A DNA stretch of 31,708 nucleotides from PUPG01 sp964463915 (lineage in GTDB: Bacteria; Bacteroidota; Bacteroidia; Bacteroidales; UBA7960): assembly GCA_964463915.1 (NCBI GenBank), contig CAYXEH010000029.1:1-31708 (forward strand). The letters run 5' to 3'. The position numbers were made by a program, and so were the translations under genes. Positions 1 to 8,340 of this stretch are shown in pieces. Position 1 is the first letter of the stretch. The number at the start of each line of letters is the position of its first letter. The notes beneath the pieces were generated by a model. The model was not told the DNA's origin. It saw only the letters and a list, made by a program, of their open reading frames with translations, and made no database searches.

Positions 1-1
1 C

Positions 2-2440
2 GTGAATTCTCAGAAATGTCTCAGGGTGTCGGGTAAGCACAACGACCTGGAGGAGGTAGGCCATGACACCTATCACCATACCATGTTTGAAATGCTTGGC
101 AACTGGAGCTTTGGTGATTATTTTAAAAAGGAGGCCATTGCCTGGGCCTGGGAGTTGCTGACGAAGGTTTATGGCATTGAAAAAGACCGTTTGTACGCCA
201 CTGTGTTTGAGGGTGCACCGGAAGACAAACTTGAAGCCGACCAGGAGGCTTATGATCTTTGGAAAGCATACCTGGACGATAGCCGGATCCTTTATGGGTC
301 TAAAAAGGACAACTTCTGGGAGATGGGGGATACCGGGCCTTGCGGGCCCTGCTCGGAGATACATGTGGATTTGCGTGACGATGCAGCCCGGCGTGCAATT
401 GACGGAGCCACGCTGGTAAATGCTGACCACCCACTGGTGATTGAGATCTGGAACCTTGTGTTCATTGAGTTTGACCGTAAGTCGGATGGCAGTCTGAAAA
501 ACCTGCCTGCAAAACATGTGGATACCGGAATGGGGTTTGAACGTTTGTGTATGGTACTGCAGAACAAGCAGTCTAACTACGAAACGGATGTATTTCAGCC
601 TTATTTCAAAGAACTGACCCGCTTAACGGGGATCCAGTATGGAAAATCGGATGAGACCGACGTGGCCATGCGTGTGATTGCCGATCACCTTCGTGCGGTA
701 TCGTTTGCCATTGCAGACGGGGAGCTGCCGTCAAATAATAAAGCCGGGTATGTAATCCGCCGTATCTTGCGGCGTGCCATCCGTTATGGCTATACTTTCC
801 TGGGGATGCGGGAACCCTTTGTCCACCGGCTGGTGCCTTTGCTGGTGGCTCAAATGGGCGATGCCTTCAGGGAACTGAAAGAGCAGGAAGACCTGATCAG
901 AAAAGTGATCGGTGAGGAGGAGCAGACATTCCTGCGGACCCTGGAAACAGGCATCCAGAAGTTTGAACAGTATCTGGCTTCACATCCGGATCAGAAAATC
1001 CTTGACGGGGATTTTGTCTTCGAACTTTTTGATACCTATGGTTTTCCGGTTGACCTCACCAGTTTGATGGCCAGGGAAAAAGGCCGTAAAGTGGACATGC
1101 ATGGTTTTGAAGAGCGAATGGCTGTGCAGAAATCCAGAAGCCGGGCCGCGGCAACAGTGGAAACCGAAGACTGGACGGAATTGGGCCCGAGGCAGGAAGA
1201 AACCCGTTTTCTCGGGTATGAACAGCTGGAAGCCGAGGTAGAGGTTGTCAGGTACCGGCAGGTCACCCAGAAAGGGAAATCACTTTACCAGGTGGTGCTG
1301 GATCAGACCCCGTTTTACGCTGAGGCAGGCGGACAGGTGGGTGACAAAGGCTATCTCATTGCAGATGGAGATAAATACCCGGTTATTAACACATTGAAAG
1401 AAAATAATCTGATTATCCATCTGATGCCGAAGATCCCCCAGGCATGGCCCGGGAAGGTGAGGGCTGTGGTGGATGCCAATAAGCGCCTGCTTACGGCCAA
1501 TAACCACACGGCAACCCACCTGTTGCATTCTGCCCTGAAAACAGTGCTTGGCAGCCATGTGCAGCAAAAAGGCTCTCTGGTAGATGAGAAACGGCTGCGG
1601 TTTGACTTTTCCCATTTCAGTAAAATGACAGATTCGGAGGTTCGCGCTGTAGAACGTCTCGTTAATGATAAGATCCGGGAGAATATTCCCCTGCAGGAAC
1701 ACCGTGACATGTCGATGGATGAAGCCAGAAAAATGGGTGCAGCGGCCCAGTTCGGCGAAAAGTACGGTGAGAAAGTCAGGGTGGTGGCTTTTGACGAGGA
1801 TTATTCGGCCGAGCTATGTGGTGGTACGCACGTGGAGGCCACCGGTCAGATTGGCTTGTTTGCCATTGTTTCGGAAGGCGCGGTTGCTGCCGGTATACGT
1901 CGTGTGGAGGCGGTTACCGGCCGCGTTGCAGAAGACCATGTCCGCTCAAGGCTGGATGAACTGGATGCAGTCAGCAACCTGCTGAAACATCCCAAAGACG
2001 CCGTGCAGGCACTTGAACAGTTGCTCAGGCAGAACGAGGTTATGAGGAAAGAGCTGGAATCGCTGCAGCAGCAGCAACTGAATCATAAAGCTGCTGAACT
2101 TGCTGTCCGGGCAGAGGACCTGGATGGAGTGAAATTCATTGCTTCCCGGGTGGAGATGGATGCAAAATCTGCCAAAGACCTGGCATTTAAACTAAAGGGG
2201 ATGGTGCCGGACCTGGTATTGGTACTGGGTCACCTGGCAGGCGGCAGGCCCGGTATTACGGTGATGATCTCAGAAAACATCGTGAAAGAGAAGGGGCTGC
2301 ATGCCGGCAATATGGTACGTGAACTCGCAGCTTATATCAAAGGCGGCGGGGGTGGCCAGCCCTTTTTTGCCACAGCAGGTGGAAAGGATCCGGACGGCCT
2401 TGAAAAAGCGCTCGTAGAAAGCCGCAATATGCTGAAGTAG
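2..2440 (+). CDS. alaS: Alanine--tRNA ligase, 5' end cut by window
   Basis: Cytoplasmic class II synthetase that charges tRNA-Ala and clears mischarged tRNA. The reading frame is open at the left edge; the first visible residues (KHNDLEEVGHDTYHHTMFEM, preceded by QKCLRVSG) match roughly residue 50 onward of bacterial AlaRS, so about 50-60 residues lie outside. 812 residues are visible. The editing domain carries the zinc/editing set HTATH (502-506 of the visible part) and CGGTH (C606, H610). The C-Ala domain ends in the glycine-rich GGGGGQPFFATAGG typical of the family. It converges on the nuclease gene at 2504 with a 63-base gap and no clear terminator. No frameshift seen. Confidence 0.98.
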   Translation: MNSQKCLRVSGKHNDLEEVGHDTYHHTMFEMLGNWSFGDYFKKEAIAWAWELLTKVYGIEKDRLYATVFEGAPEDKLEADQEAYDLWKAYLDDSRILYGSKKDNFWEMGDTGPCGPCSEIHVDLRDDAARRAIDGATLVNADHPLVIEIWNLVFIEFDRKSDGSLKNLPAKHVDTGMGFERLCMVLQNKQSNYETDVFQPYFKELTRLTGIQYGKSDETDVAMRVIADHLRAVSFAIADGELPSNNKAGYVIRRILRRAIRYGYTFLGMREPFVHRLVPLLVAQMGDAFRELKEQEDLIRKVIGEEEQTFLRTLETGIQKFEQYLASHPDQKILDGDFVFELFDTYGFPVDLTSLMAREKGRKVDMHGFEERMAVQKSRSRAAATVETEDWTELGPRQEETRFLGYEQLEAEVEVVRYRQVTQKGKSLYQVVLDQTPFYAEAGGQVGDKGYLIADGDKYPVINTLKENNLIIHLMPKIPQAWPGKVRAVVDANKRLLTANNHTATHLLHSALKTVLGSHVQQKGSLVDEKRLRFDFSHFSKMTDSEVRAVERLVNDKIRENIPLQEHRDMSMDEARKMGAAAQFGEKYGEKVRVVAFDEDYSAELCGGTHVEATGQIGLFAIVSEGAVAAGIRRVEAVTGRVAEDHVRSRLDELDAVSNLLKHPKDAVQALEQLLRQNEVMRKELESLQQQQLNHKAAELAVRAEDLDGVKFIASRVEMDAKSAKDLAFKLKGMVPDLVLVLGHLAGGRPGITVMISENIVKEKGLHAGNMVRELAAYIKGGGGGQPFFATAGGKDPDGLEKALVESRNMLK

Positions 2441-2503
2441 GTGTTGGTTTTTTACGGCTTGACTCCCGCGGATGCGCCTGCTCTATTGCTCAATCATCGA
2501 TCA

Positions 2504-5383
2504 TTAACGGCTACAGACCCTTCTAAACAGGCAATGAGTGCAATTGTCCTCTTTGTCTGTTTGCGTGAATGGTATGGACGCATCCATAATCTGTGAGATG
2601 AGGGCTCTCAGCGATTCTTCAAATTCCATCAGATGATCGCCATTCAGCGCTCCCTTACCTCCGGGGTATTTCATGACCTGTGATCCTTTCCCTGGATTTC
2701 GCACGGAAATGATCCCGGGTTCAATCCATGTTGTGTCGCGGTGGTTTTGCCAGTAAAGCCAGGCATAACAAAGCAGCTGAAACCCTTTTGTTTTGTCGCT
2801 GTTTGAAATGGCGTCCTGCCAGTCTGCCAGTGAAAGGTCTTTGCTATATATTCTCGCTGTTTTGTAATCGATGATGCGTAACAGTTGCCCGTTGCGGTCT
2901 ATGCGGTCAGCTTTTCCTGCAAGGATCACTTCCTCTGTGCTGCGATCGTGTGAAAAAACATCCAGGCCGGCCCGCAGCGGCTCCTCCAGGGCCAGCAAGC
3001 TGATGTGCCGGTTTTCGCCGGCAGCTTCGTGCAGGAACGCTTTCTCGGCCAGAAGCATGTTCTCCAGGTATCGGAGGCACAGGTGGTATAGCAGAAGATT
3101 TCTTCCCCTGCGGATGTTTCCGCCCTTGTATTCTTCCGAAAACCGTTTCTGAAGGAAATCTTTCAGCAATTTCTCCATATCACCGATCATTTCCGGCTTC
3201 ATTACCTGCCCCACGAATGGTTTGAAAAGATCCTCCATGACGCCGTGGACCACATTTCCCATTGTTCTTGCCTCGATGGTTTCTTCCACCTCCTCACTTT
3301 CCTCCAGCCTTGCGATCTTTTCAAAATAAAACTGCAGGGGACAGTTAATATAGCGCCCCAGGGCCGAGGGAGAAAAGCCCCTGCCGTATGCCATGGCGGA
3401 GATTGTTTCCAGGATGTCTGTACTTTTTTCGATGCGGATGACCCGGTTGTTGTTTCCGCCGTCCGGGGGCGGCAGGGAGACAATGTCTTCCCGGATGTTT
3501 GTTGTCGGATTGTATCCGGGCAATTCATAACTGAGTTGGGTGAGGAAACGGCTTTTTTCATTGCTTCCGATATCTCCGCTCTGGGTATTGTAAATCAGGA
3601 AAACGTTTTCCGCTCTTTGAAGAAGCCGGTAAAAGTGGTAGGCATAGATGGCGTCCTGGTCATGGTGCAATCGGAGACCGAAGGATTTTTTTACTTCATA
3701 GGGAATGAATGAGTGGGCGTTTCCTGGCCTCGGAAGTACCCCTTCATTGGTTGACAGGAGAATCACATTCCTGAAATCAAGACTCCGGGTTTCAAGCATT
3801 CCCATGACCTGTAGCCCCTGCAGGGGTTCTCCGGAGAATGAAAGCCTGGCTTCGGAGGTGGCTTGTTTAAACAGGCGGTGAAGGGTTTTTAGTGATGAAA
3901 GGAAGGGAAACTCCTGCAGGAAAGCCTCCATTCTTCTGAATATTTTGGCAAAATAATACAGTGATTCGAAGTCTGCAAAATAGGGTGTCTGCACGATATC
4001 TCCTCCCTGCCTGGCCGCCTTTTCCCTGAAAAGCCGGTCGAGGGAGTGGGTCAGCCCCAACAGCACGGGGAATACGTTATCAGGCCTTTTTAGCCAGTCA
4101 TCTGACAGAAATCCGAATGATTTCCTGAAACTCTCCGGTTCCTTTGTCATGGATTCAAGGTCACTGAAACTTAGAAAGCCACTGTTAGATGCCTTTATCT
4201 CCTGCAGCAGTGTGTTATTCAACTCCTGTCCTTTTTCCGGGTCGTGCAGCAGTCCGGCTGCAGCATGGGAGAACAGGTCGTTAAGGTCTTTGTGGTAATA
4301 GGCTTGTGTGCCTGTTTCTTCTCCTGCATTTGCCCTGAGATGAAGCTGAAACAGGGTCTCATAAAATGCAAACATATTGGTCCTGGACAGGGGGTAGCCC
4401 ATGGTTACGTTGATATGCCCGGCATCACCGGGCAGGGAATTCAGTACGGGGATCAAAAGATTTTCGTCTGCCAGCACCACAGCCGTTTGTTCGTCAGAGG
4501 TCAGGATTGTTTTCTCCCGTAGCAGGTTCCCTGCCAGCCGGGCCTGATTCACATTTTTGGCGATCCCCAGCAGGCGGATGTTTTTGGTGTTGTTTTTATA
4601 GAGACCCTTCAACGGATATTGCTGAAAGCGCGGGAAGATGTGCTTGTATTTGCGGATAAAACGCCCGGCTTCATGTTCGCTGTCATCCGTAAAATAAGGA
4701 TCTGCATCGGTGAGATAGTCGGCCATATTTTCCCTGAGCAGGGCATGGATAATGGTTTCTTCTGCTTCTGTCAGCGCGTTAAACCCGGCAAATATTATCT
4801 TTTGCCAGGGAAGTCCGGTTGTGTCCTCCAGTACTTTATTGGCCGCATGCCTGGAGGACAATCCCTGCCATGCCATTTTTTTTTCCGCCAGGTGTTTTGC
4901 CAGTTCCCTGTGATAGGTGTGCATCTTGCCAGTGAACGCCAGATAGCTTTTCTGAAAATCGGTGAGTGGTGACCCGTCGGGATTCCAGGTGTCGATATAA
5001 CGAATGTCCTGAAGGTAGGTATACAACTTTGCCGGATCGGCAAGGGCGCTGTCTACCTCATCAAAATCCCGCAGCAACGCCGGTCCCCATGACATAAATG
5101 CATCAATGCTTTCGGCATGTTCCTTTTCAAGTTTTTTATATATCCCGTAGAACTCAAACAACAATCCCAAGTTATCAATGACTGTATAGCCGGTGATCCG
5201 GTTGATAAAATCCTCAATGCTTAGAATTTCCGGTGCCCATACAGCTTTTGTAAGCTCCGCAGCGAAATGCTCCCGCAAAAACAACCCCGCTCTGCGGTTG
5301 GGGGTTACCACGCATAGGTCCCCTGTGGTGTCAGGGTAGTTGGTCAGTATGTGGCTGGTGACTTCCTGAAGAAAACTTTGCAT
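2504..5383 (-). CDS. AddB-like PD-(D/E)XK nuclease with Fe-S cysteines
   Basis: 959 residues. Likely the AddB-type subunit of a double-strand-break end-processing helicase-nuclease. The N-terminus (VVTPNRRAGLFLREHF, about residues 24-39) is where AddB proteins carry a helicase-like fold; I see no intact Walker A there, so ATPase activity is doubtful. The C-terminal third is a RecB-type nuclease: GKADRID (D826) and IDYKT (D839, K841). Four cysteines frame it, C681 in the INCPLQFYFEK segment and C948, C951, C957 at the very end, the arrangement that holds a 4Fe-4S cluster in AddB. Its usual partner, the UvrD-like AddA, is not in the window. No clear promoter box upstream; the gap to the next gene is GGTTGTT repeat. 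Confidence 0.85.
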   Translation of the reverse strand: MQSFLQEVTSHILTNYPDTTGDLCVVTPNRRAGLFLREHFAAELTKAVWAPEILSIEDFINRITGYTVIDNLGLLFEFYGIYKKLEKEHAESIDAFMSWGPALLRDFDEVDSALADPAKLYTYLQDIRYIDTWNPDGSPLTDFQKSYLAFTGKMHTYHRELAKHLAEKKMAWQGLSSRHAANKVLEDTTGLPWQKIIFAGFNALTEAEETIIHALLRENMADYLTDADPYFTDDSEHEAGRFIRKYKHIFPRFQQYPLKGLYKNNTKNIRLLGIAKNVNQARLAGNLLREKTILTSDEQTAVVLADENLLIPVLNSLPGDAGHINVTMGYPLSRTNMFAFYETLFQLHLRANAGEETGTQAYYHKDLNDLFSHAAAGLLHDPEKGQELNNTLLQEIKASNSGFLSFSDLESMTKEPESFRKSFGFLSDDWLKRPDNVFPVLLGLTHSLDRLFREKAARQGGDIVQTPYFADFESLYYFAKIFRRMEAFLQEFPFLSSLKTLHRLFKQATSEARLSFSGEPLQGLQVMGMLETRSLDFRNVILLSTNEGVLPRPGNAHSFIPYEVKKSFGLRLHHDQDAIYAYHFYRLLQRAENVFLIYNTQSGDIGSNEKSRFLTQLSYELPGYNPTTNIREDIVSLPPPDGGNNNRVIRIEKSTDILETISAMAYGRGFSPSALGRYINCPLQFYFEKIARLEESEEVEETIEARTMGNVVHGVMEDLFKPFVGQVMKPEMIGDMEKLLKDFLQKRFSEEYKGGNIRRGRNLLLYHLCLRYLENMLLAEKAFLHEAAGENRHISLLALEEPLRAGLDVFSHDRSTEEVILAGKADRIDRNGQLLRIIDYKTARIYSKDLSLADWQDAISNSDKTKGFQLLCYAWLYWQNHRDTTWIEPGIISVRNPGKGSQVMKYPGGKGALNGDHLMEFEESLRALISQIMDASIPFTQTDKEDNCTHCLFRRVCSR

Positions 5384-5663
5384 AAGGTGGGTTGTTGGTT
5401 AGTGGATTGTTGGTTCTAATGGGCTGTATGTTGGGGAAGTTGCCGACGGTCTGGGAAACAGGCGGAGTGGTTGTTGGTTAGTTGGTTGTTGGTTGTTGGT
5501 TGTTGGTTGTTGGTTGTTAGTTTGTCAGTGCCTGAATAACGTTGACCGTTTTTTGACAAGGTTCAACATCTTTTTATTACTGACATTTGCAACATGAGAC
5601 TGTTTATGGGGATGTTTAGTTAAATGTGTCATTTTCCTGGATTCGGTCTGACTTTATATGATA
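5384..5663. other. Gap with GGTTGTT repeats, otherwise empty
   Basis: 280 bases between the AddB-like gene and the nucleotidyltransferase, both on the minus strand. The first half holds scattered and then tandem GGTTGTT units (see the repeat entry). The second half is AT-rich with no convincing ORF, hairpin or TAnnTTTG box on either strand. The promoter of the nuclease gene was not identified. Confidence 0.6.
5469..5520. repeat. GGTTGTT heptamer tandem repeat
   Basis: Five exact head-to-tail copies of GGTTGTT occupy 5484-5518, preceded by degenerate copies from 5469 and by looser TTGGTT motifs back to about 5385. Related motifs recur in 6467-6475, 6521-6531, 6553-6560 and, inverted, at 6640-6650, so the repeat brackets the nucleotidyltransferase gene. 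Copy number is likely to vary by slippage. Confidence 0.85.
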
Positions 5664-6413
5664 TTAAGTGGCATTGGGGTCTGTTGGCATGCCCTTTAAC
5701 ATAGCCCCGGCTTGTCTGAGTTTTTCGGGGGTGCCTGTGTCGGCCCAGAACTGGTGGTCATGCAGGTAGGGCATGATGCGGTAATTGCATGCCAGGCGCA
5801 GGTACAGGTCTTTGACGGAGAAACGACCGGTTTCAGTGATCAATCTGAGCAATGCAGGGTCTGCAAGGTGGATGCCGCTGAAAGCCAAAGGTTCTGTGCG
5901 GTTTATTCCTGCTTTATGCTGACACCAGAGCTGCTCGCCTGTGTTTTTATTCGTCCACCCGGCCAGTTGTCCGTTTTTCCATAAAAAATACCTGGATGAC
6001 TGTCGCCGGGTTACTGCCAGTGTAGCCAGGGGCTGAAACTTCTGATGGTTTGCCAGCATATCTTTCAGGTCAATATCAGTCAGTACATCCACATTATAAA
6101 TAAAAAAAGGTGCGCTCCCCTGAAGCAATGGCCCTGCTTTTTTCAGCGCACCGCCCGTGTCGAGCAACTCGTTTGTTTCATCCGAAATATAAAATTTTAC
6201 GCCAGGGAAATCCAGTTGTTCAATATACTTTCGCATTTTTTCCCCATGATGGTGAATGTTCACCACGATTTCACTTACCCCTGCGCCGATCATTTTTTCA
6301 ACTGCATGCAGCAATAGAGGCTTGTTCCCAACCTTAACCAGGGCTTTGGGAACTTTGTCGGTTAGGGGTCTGAGTCTGCTTCCCAGGCCTGCTGCCAGAA
6401 TGATTGCTTTCAT
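5664..6413 (-). CDS. murU: Nucleotidyltransferase, MurU-like (sugar-1-P uridylyltransferase)
   Basis: 249 residues, one NTP-transferase domain. The start MKAIILAAGLGSRLRPLTDK holds the G-x-G-x-R-x-R-P nucleotide-binding signature, followed by VPKALVKVGNKPLL with the conserved lysine. The acceptor segment ETNELLDTGGALKKA (about 79-93) and a metal-binding aspartate (D109 in YNVDV) are present. The size and the neighbour, an AmgK-like kinase 239 bases upstream on the same strand, suggest MurU, which makes UDP-MurNAc from MurNAc-1-phosphate in cell-wall recycling. A mannose-1-phosphate guanylyltransferase or another NDP-sugar enzyme cannot be excluded by sequence alone. The gap upstream contains a hairpin array, so it may not be strictly cotranscribed with the kinase. 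Confidence 0.75.
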   Translation of the reverse strand: MKAIILAAGLGSRLRPLTDKVPKALVKVGNKPLLLHAVEKMIGAGVSEIVVNIHHHGEKMRKYIEQLDFPGVKFYISDETNELLDTGGALKKAGPLLQGSAPFFIYNVDVLTDIDLKDMLANHQKFQPLATLAVTRRQSSRYFLWKNGQLAGWTNKNTGEQLWCQHKAGINRTEPLAFSGIHLADPALLRLITETGRFSVKDLYLRLACNYRIMPYLHDHQFWADTGTPEKLRQAGAMLKGMPTDPNAT

Positions 6414-6652
6414 ATTCTAGTCGGGGTGATGCCCCTCCGGTTAGTCGGGTGCTTTGCACCCAACGATTGTTGGTTACGGCGCTGCGCGCCTGATGGTTGG
6501 TCGGGCTGGTGCCCCCCACAGGTTGTTGGTTCCGGCGCTGCGCGCCTCCGATTGTTGGTTTGTGTGCGATCCCTTTAGGGTCGAAAATTTACATTCGTAC
6601 CACTGGCTATAGACGTTTGATCCCCTCCGGGGTCTGACTAACCAACAACCAG
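6414..6652. repeat. Array of seven short hairpins with GTTGGTT spacers
   Basis: 239-base gap between the kinase and the nucleotidyltransferase genes. Short inverted repeats follow one another: 6423-6435 (GGGG/CCCC), 6447-6461 (GGGTGC TTT GCACCC), 6478-6490 and 6534-6546 (GGCGC TGC GCGCC, two identical copies), 6503-6514 (GGGC/GCCC), 6567-6583 (CGATCCCTTTAGGGTCG) and 6619-6634 (GATCCCCTCCGGGGTC). Several are separated by GTTGGTT motifs. None is followed by a T-run, so they do not look like ordinary terminators. The pattern resembles REP-like intergenic repeats; the function is unknown. Confidence 0.8.
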
Positions 6653-8089
6653 CTAACCTTTCCAGTTTCCAGCCTCCGTATGTGTCAAATATACGGTGAT
6701 ATTATAATTTTCCCGCAGATGTTTTGCCATAAGTTCGGCGCAATAAACCGAACGGTGTCTTCCGCCGGTGCAGCCAAAACATACGGTGAGGTTGGTAAAC
6801 CCCCGTTCTGTGTACGTCTCCACTGCGGGGGTGACCATGCCAATGGCATGGCTGATAAACTGCCCGACCTGCTTTTTCGGGGAAAGAAAGCGAGTCACTT
6901 CCTCATCAAGACCGGTCAGTGCCTTGTATTGTTCTTCCCGGCCGGGGTTAGGCAATGCCCGGCAATCGAATACGAAACCACCGCCGTGCCCGGAATGGTC
7001 AGGCGGAATTCCTTTTTTGTAGGAAAAACTGGATACAGTGACCGTTAATCCCCTGGCCGGTGGAGGGATCAGTTCTGCGGGTTTTTTGGATGCCAGTTGT
7101 CTGATCAGTTTGTTCAGATAGGGAGTTGTTTCGGGAAGCAATCCCTGATCGCTGAGCCATGTGAGGTTTTTAAGGGCATAGGGCAGGCTGCGGCTGAAAA
7201 AGCCCTTTTTCTCAATGCCGCCCCGGAAACCATAAGTACCAAGGGACTGCAGTATCCGCATCAGAACGAAATCGTAAAAACTAAGGCGAAATGCCTGGCG
7301 GTCAATGGATTTCTTCTCTTCCAGGCAATCCATATAGAAAGAAAGCAAATCTGCACGGAGGGGGTGGGGAAGGTTCGCTTTGGCATCGAACAGCAAAGAG
7401 GCAATGTCGTAAGCGGGCGGGCCTTTTCTTCCCCCCTGGTAATCAATAAAACAGGGTTCATTATCTACGATCATCACATTTCTGGACTGCATGTCACGAT
7501 ACATGAACATTTCTCCCTGTTCCTGAAGCAACCGGTTCATCAGGGCGTTAAAGTCATCTTCAAGCAATTGCTCATCAAAAGGAATCCCTGAAGTTTTCAG
7601 GAAATAATACTTGAAATAATTCAGATCCCATTGCATGGACTGCCGGTCAAAAGAATGACGGGGGTAGCAAATGCTGAAATCGATCTCTCGGGCTGCATCG
7701 ATTTGAAACACAGGCAAAAGCCGGATGGTTTTTTTATAGAGGTTAATAAGATGCCCATCAAAGTCGTTGATGTCGCCACTGCCGGGTAGCAGGGAAAAGA
7801 GAGTGGTGTCGCCCAGATCTTCAAGAAGGTAAACGCCGGCCTCCAGGTTTTTTGCAAAGATCGTGGGAACCGGTAGTCCTGCATCCAGAAAAATTCGGCT
7901 AAGAGTCAGAAAGGCATGGTTTTCACGCTTATCAGGATTGCAGGCTGCAATTGCGGTGTATTTTCCTGAACGGACCCGGTAATATTGACGGTTGGACCCT
8001 GACGGAGGAAGTGGGAGGATCTGCTCAGCTGTGCATCCGCACCACTCTGTGAATAATCTTTCGGCAACTTTTTCTGCTGGATGCTCCAT
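6653..8089 (-). CDS. AmgK-like sugar kinase fused to RapZ C-terminal domain
   Basis: 478 residues in two parts. Residues about 1-335 are an aminoglycoside-phosphotransferase-fold kinase: the catalytic loop YRDMQSRNVMI (D199, N204) and FIDYQGGRKGPPAYDIASLL (D216) match the AmgK type that phosphorylates MurNAc/GlcNAc at the anomeric position better than antibiotic kinases. Residues 348-478 match the RapZ C-terminal domain: FSYKKGIPPD, FDCRALPNP, LTGLD and GCTGGRHRSV (439-448). In E. coli that domain binds glucosamine-6-phosphate and small RNAs. The N-terminal P-loop domain of RapZ is absent; the kinase takes its place. The MurU-like gene lies downstream on the same strand. The start is the only good one before the kinase fold. 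A long leader with two stem-loops lies upstream. Confidence 0.88.
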   Translation of the reverse strand: MEHPAEKVAERLFTEWCGCTAEQILPLPPSGSNRQYYRVRSGKYTAIAACNPDKRENHAFLTLSRIFLDAGLPVPTIFAKNLEAGVYLLEDLGDTTLFSLLPGSGDINDFDGHLINLYKKTIRLLPVFQIDAAREIDFSICYPRHSFDRQSMQWDLNYFKYYFLKTSGIPFDEQLLEDDFNALMNRLLQEQGEMFMYRDMQSRNVMIVDNEPCFIDYQGGRKGPPAYDIASLLFDAKANLPHPLRADLLSFYMDCLEEKKSIDRQAFRLSFYDFVLMRILQSLGTYGFRGGIEKKGFFSRSLPYALKNLTWLSDQGLLPETTPYLNKLIRQLASKKPAELIPPPARGLTVTVSSFSYKKGIPPDHSGHGGGFVFDCRALPNPGREEQYKALTGLDEEVTRFLSPKKQVGQFISHAIGMVTPAVETYTERGFTNLTVCFGCTGGRHRSVYCAELMAKHLRENYNITVYLTHTEAGNWKG

Positions 8090-8127
8090 GAATGTATTGG
8101 TTAGATGTAAACCCCGGTGTAATCATC

Positions 8128-8147
8128 CCCGGCCGATGCTGGCCGGG
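8128..8147 (-). repeat. Stem-loop unit 1 in kinase-RapZ leader
   Basis: Perfect 7-bp stem CCCGGCC/GGCCGGG around a six-base loop (GATGCT on plus, AGCATC in the minus-strand transcript). It lies about 40 bases upstream of the kinase-RapZ start codon. It shares 18 of 19 bases with unit 2, 64 bases away. Confidence 0.8.
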
Positions 8148-8191
8148 CAACTCATGAATACACTGTTAAATGTTATCCGGTTCGTGTTTGT

Positions 8192-8210
8192 CCCGGCCGA
8201 TACTGGCCGG
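8192..8210 (-). repeat. Stem-loop unit 2 in kinase-RapZ leader
   Basis: CCGGCC/GGCCGG stem around a six-base loop (GATACT on plus, AGTATC in the minus-strand transcript), preceded by one extra C shared with unit 1. Both units are followed on the plus strand by six bases and then RTGAAT, so the repeated block is longer than the hairpin. Confidence 0.8.
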
Positions 8211-8237
8211 AGGATCGGTGAATTTTTCGTGTAGATG

Positions 8238-8245
8238 CAAAAATA
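8238..8245 (-). promoter_or_regulatory. -7 box for the kinase-RapZ gene
   Basis: CAAAAATA on plus reads TATTTTTG on minus, the Bacteroidota -7 consensus TAnnTTTG. No good -33 TTG is seen at the expected distance. If used, transcription begins near 8231 and gives a leader of about 140 bases holding both stem-loops. Confidence 0.5.
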
Positions 8246-8273
8246 CGATTTTTATGATGTGAGCTGTTGGGGA

Positions 8274-8304
8274 TTGGGGTATTGACGGAAAAAGCCTATT
8301 TTTG
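8274..8304 (+). promoter_or_regulatory. Promoter of the ferritin-like gene
   Basis: TTG at 8274-8276, a 20-base spacer, then TATTTTTG at 8297-8304, a good fit to the Bacteroidota -33/-7 consensus. The predicted start of transcription is about 30 bases before the ATG at 8341. Confidence 0.65.
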
Positions 8305-8340
8305 TTTAAAAGATAGTCATTCACCCAAAACTTAGTCGAT

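Noticed and set aside
1280..1702. 140-residue ORF antisense to alaS
   Set aside because: Antisense frame of a well-conserved gene with no recognisable domain.
3245..3712. 155-residue plus-strand ORF inside the AddB-like gene
   Set aside because: Overlaps the nuclease gene fully and shows no known motif.
5469..5520. GGTTGTT tract considered as a CRISPR array
   Set aside because: Unit is 7 bases with no spacers and no cas genes nearby; a simple tandem repeat.
6334..6519. 61-residue minus-strand ORF over the hairpin array
   Set aside because: It lies mostly in repeats and overlaps the start of the nucleotidyltransferase in another frame; the composition is that of translated hairpins.
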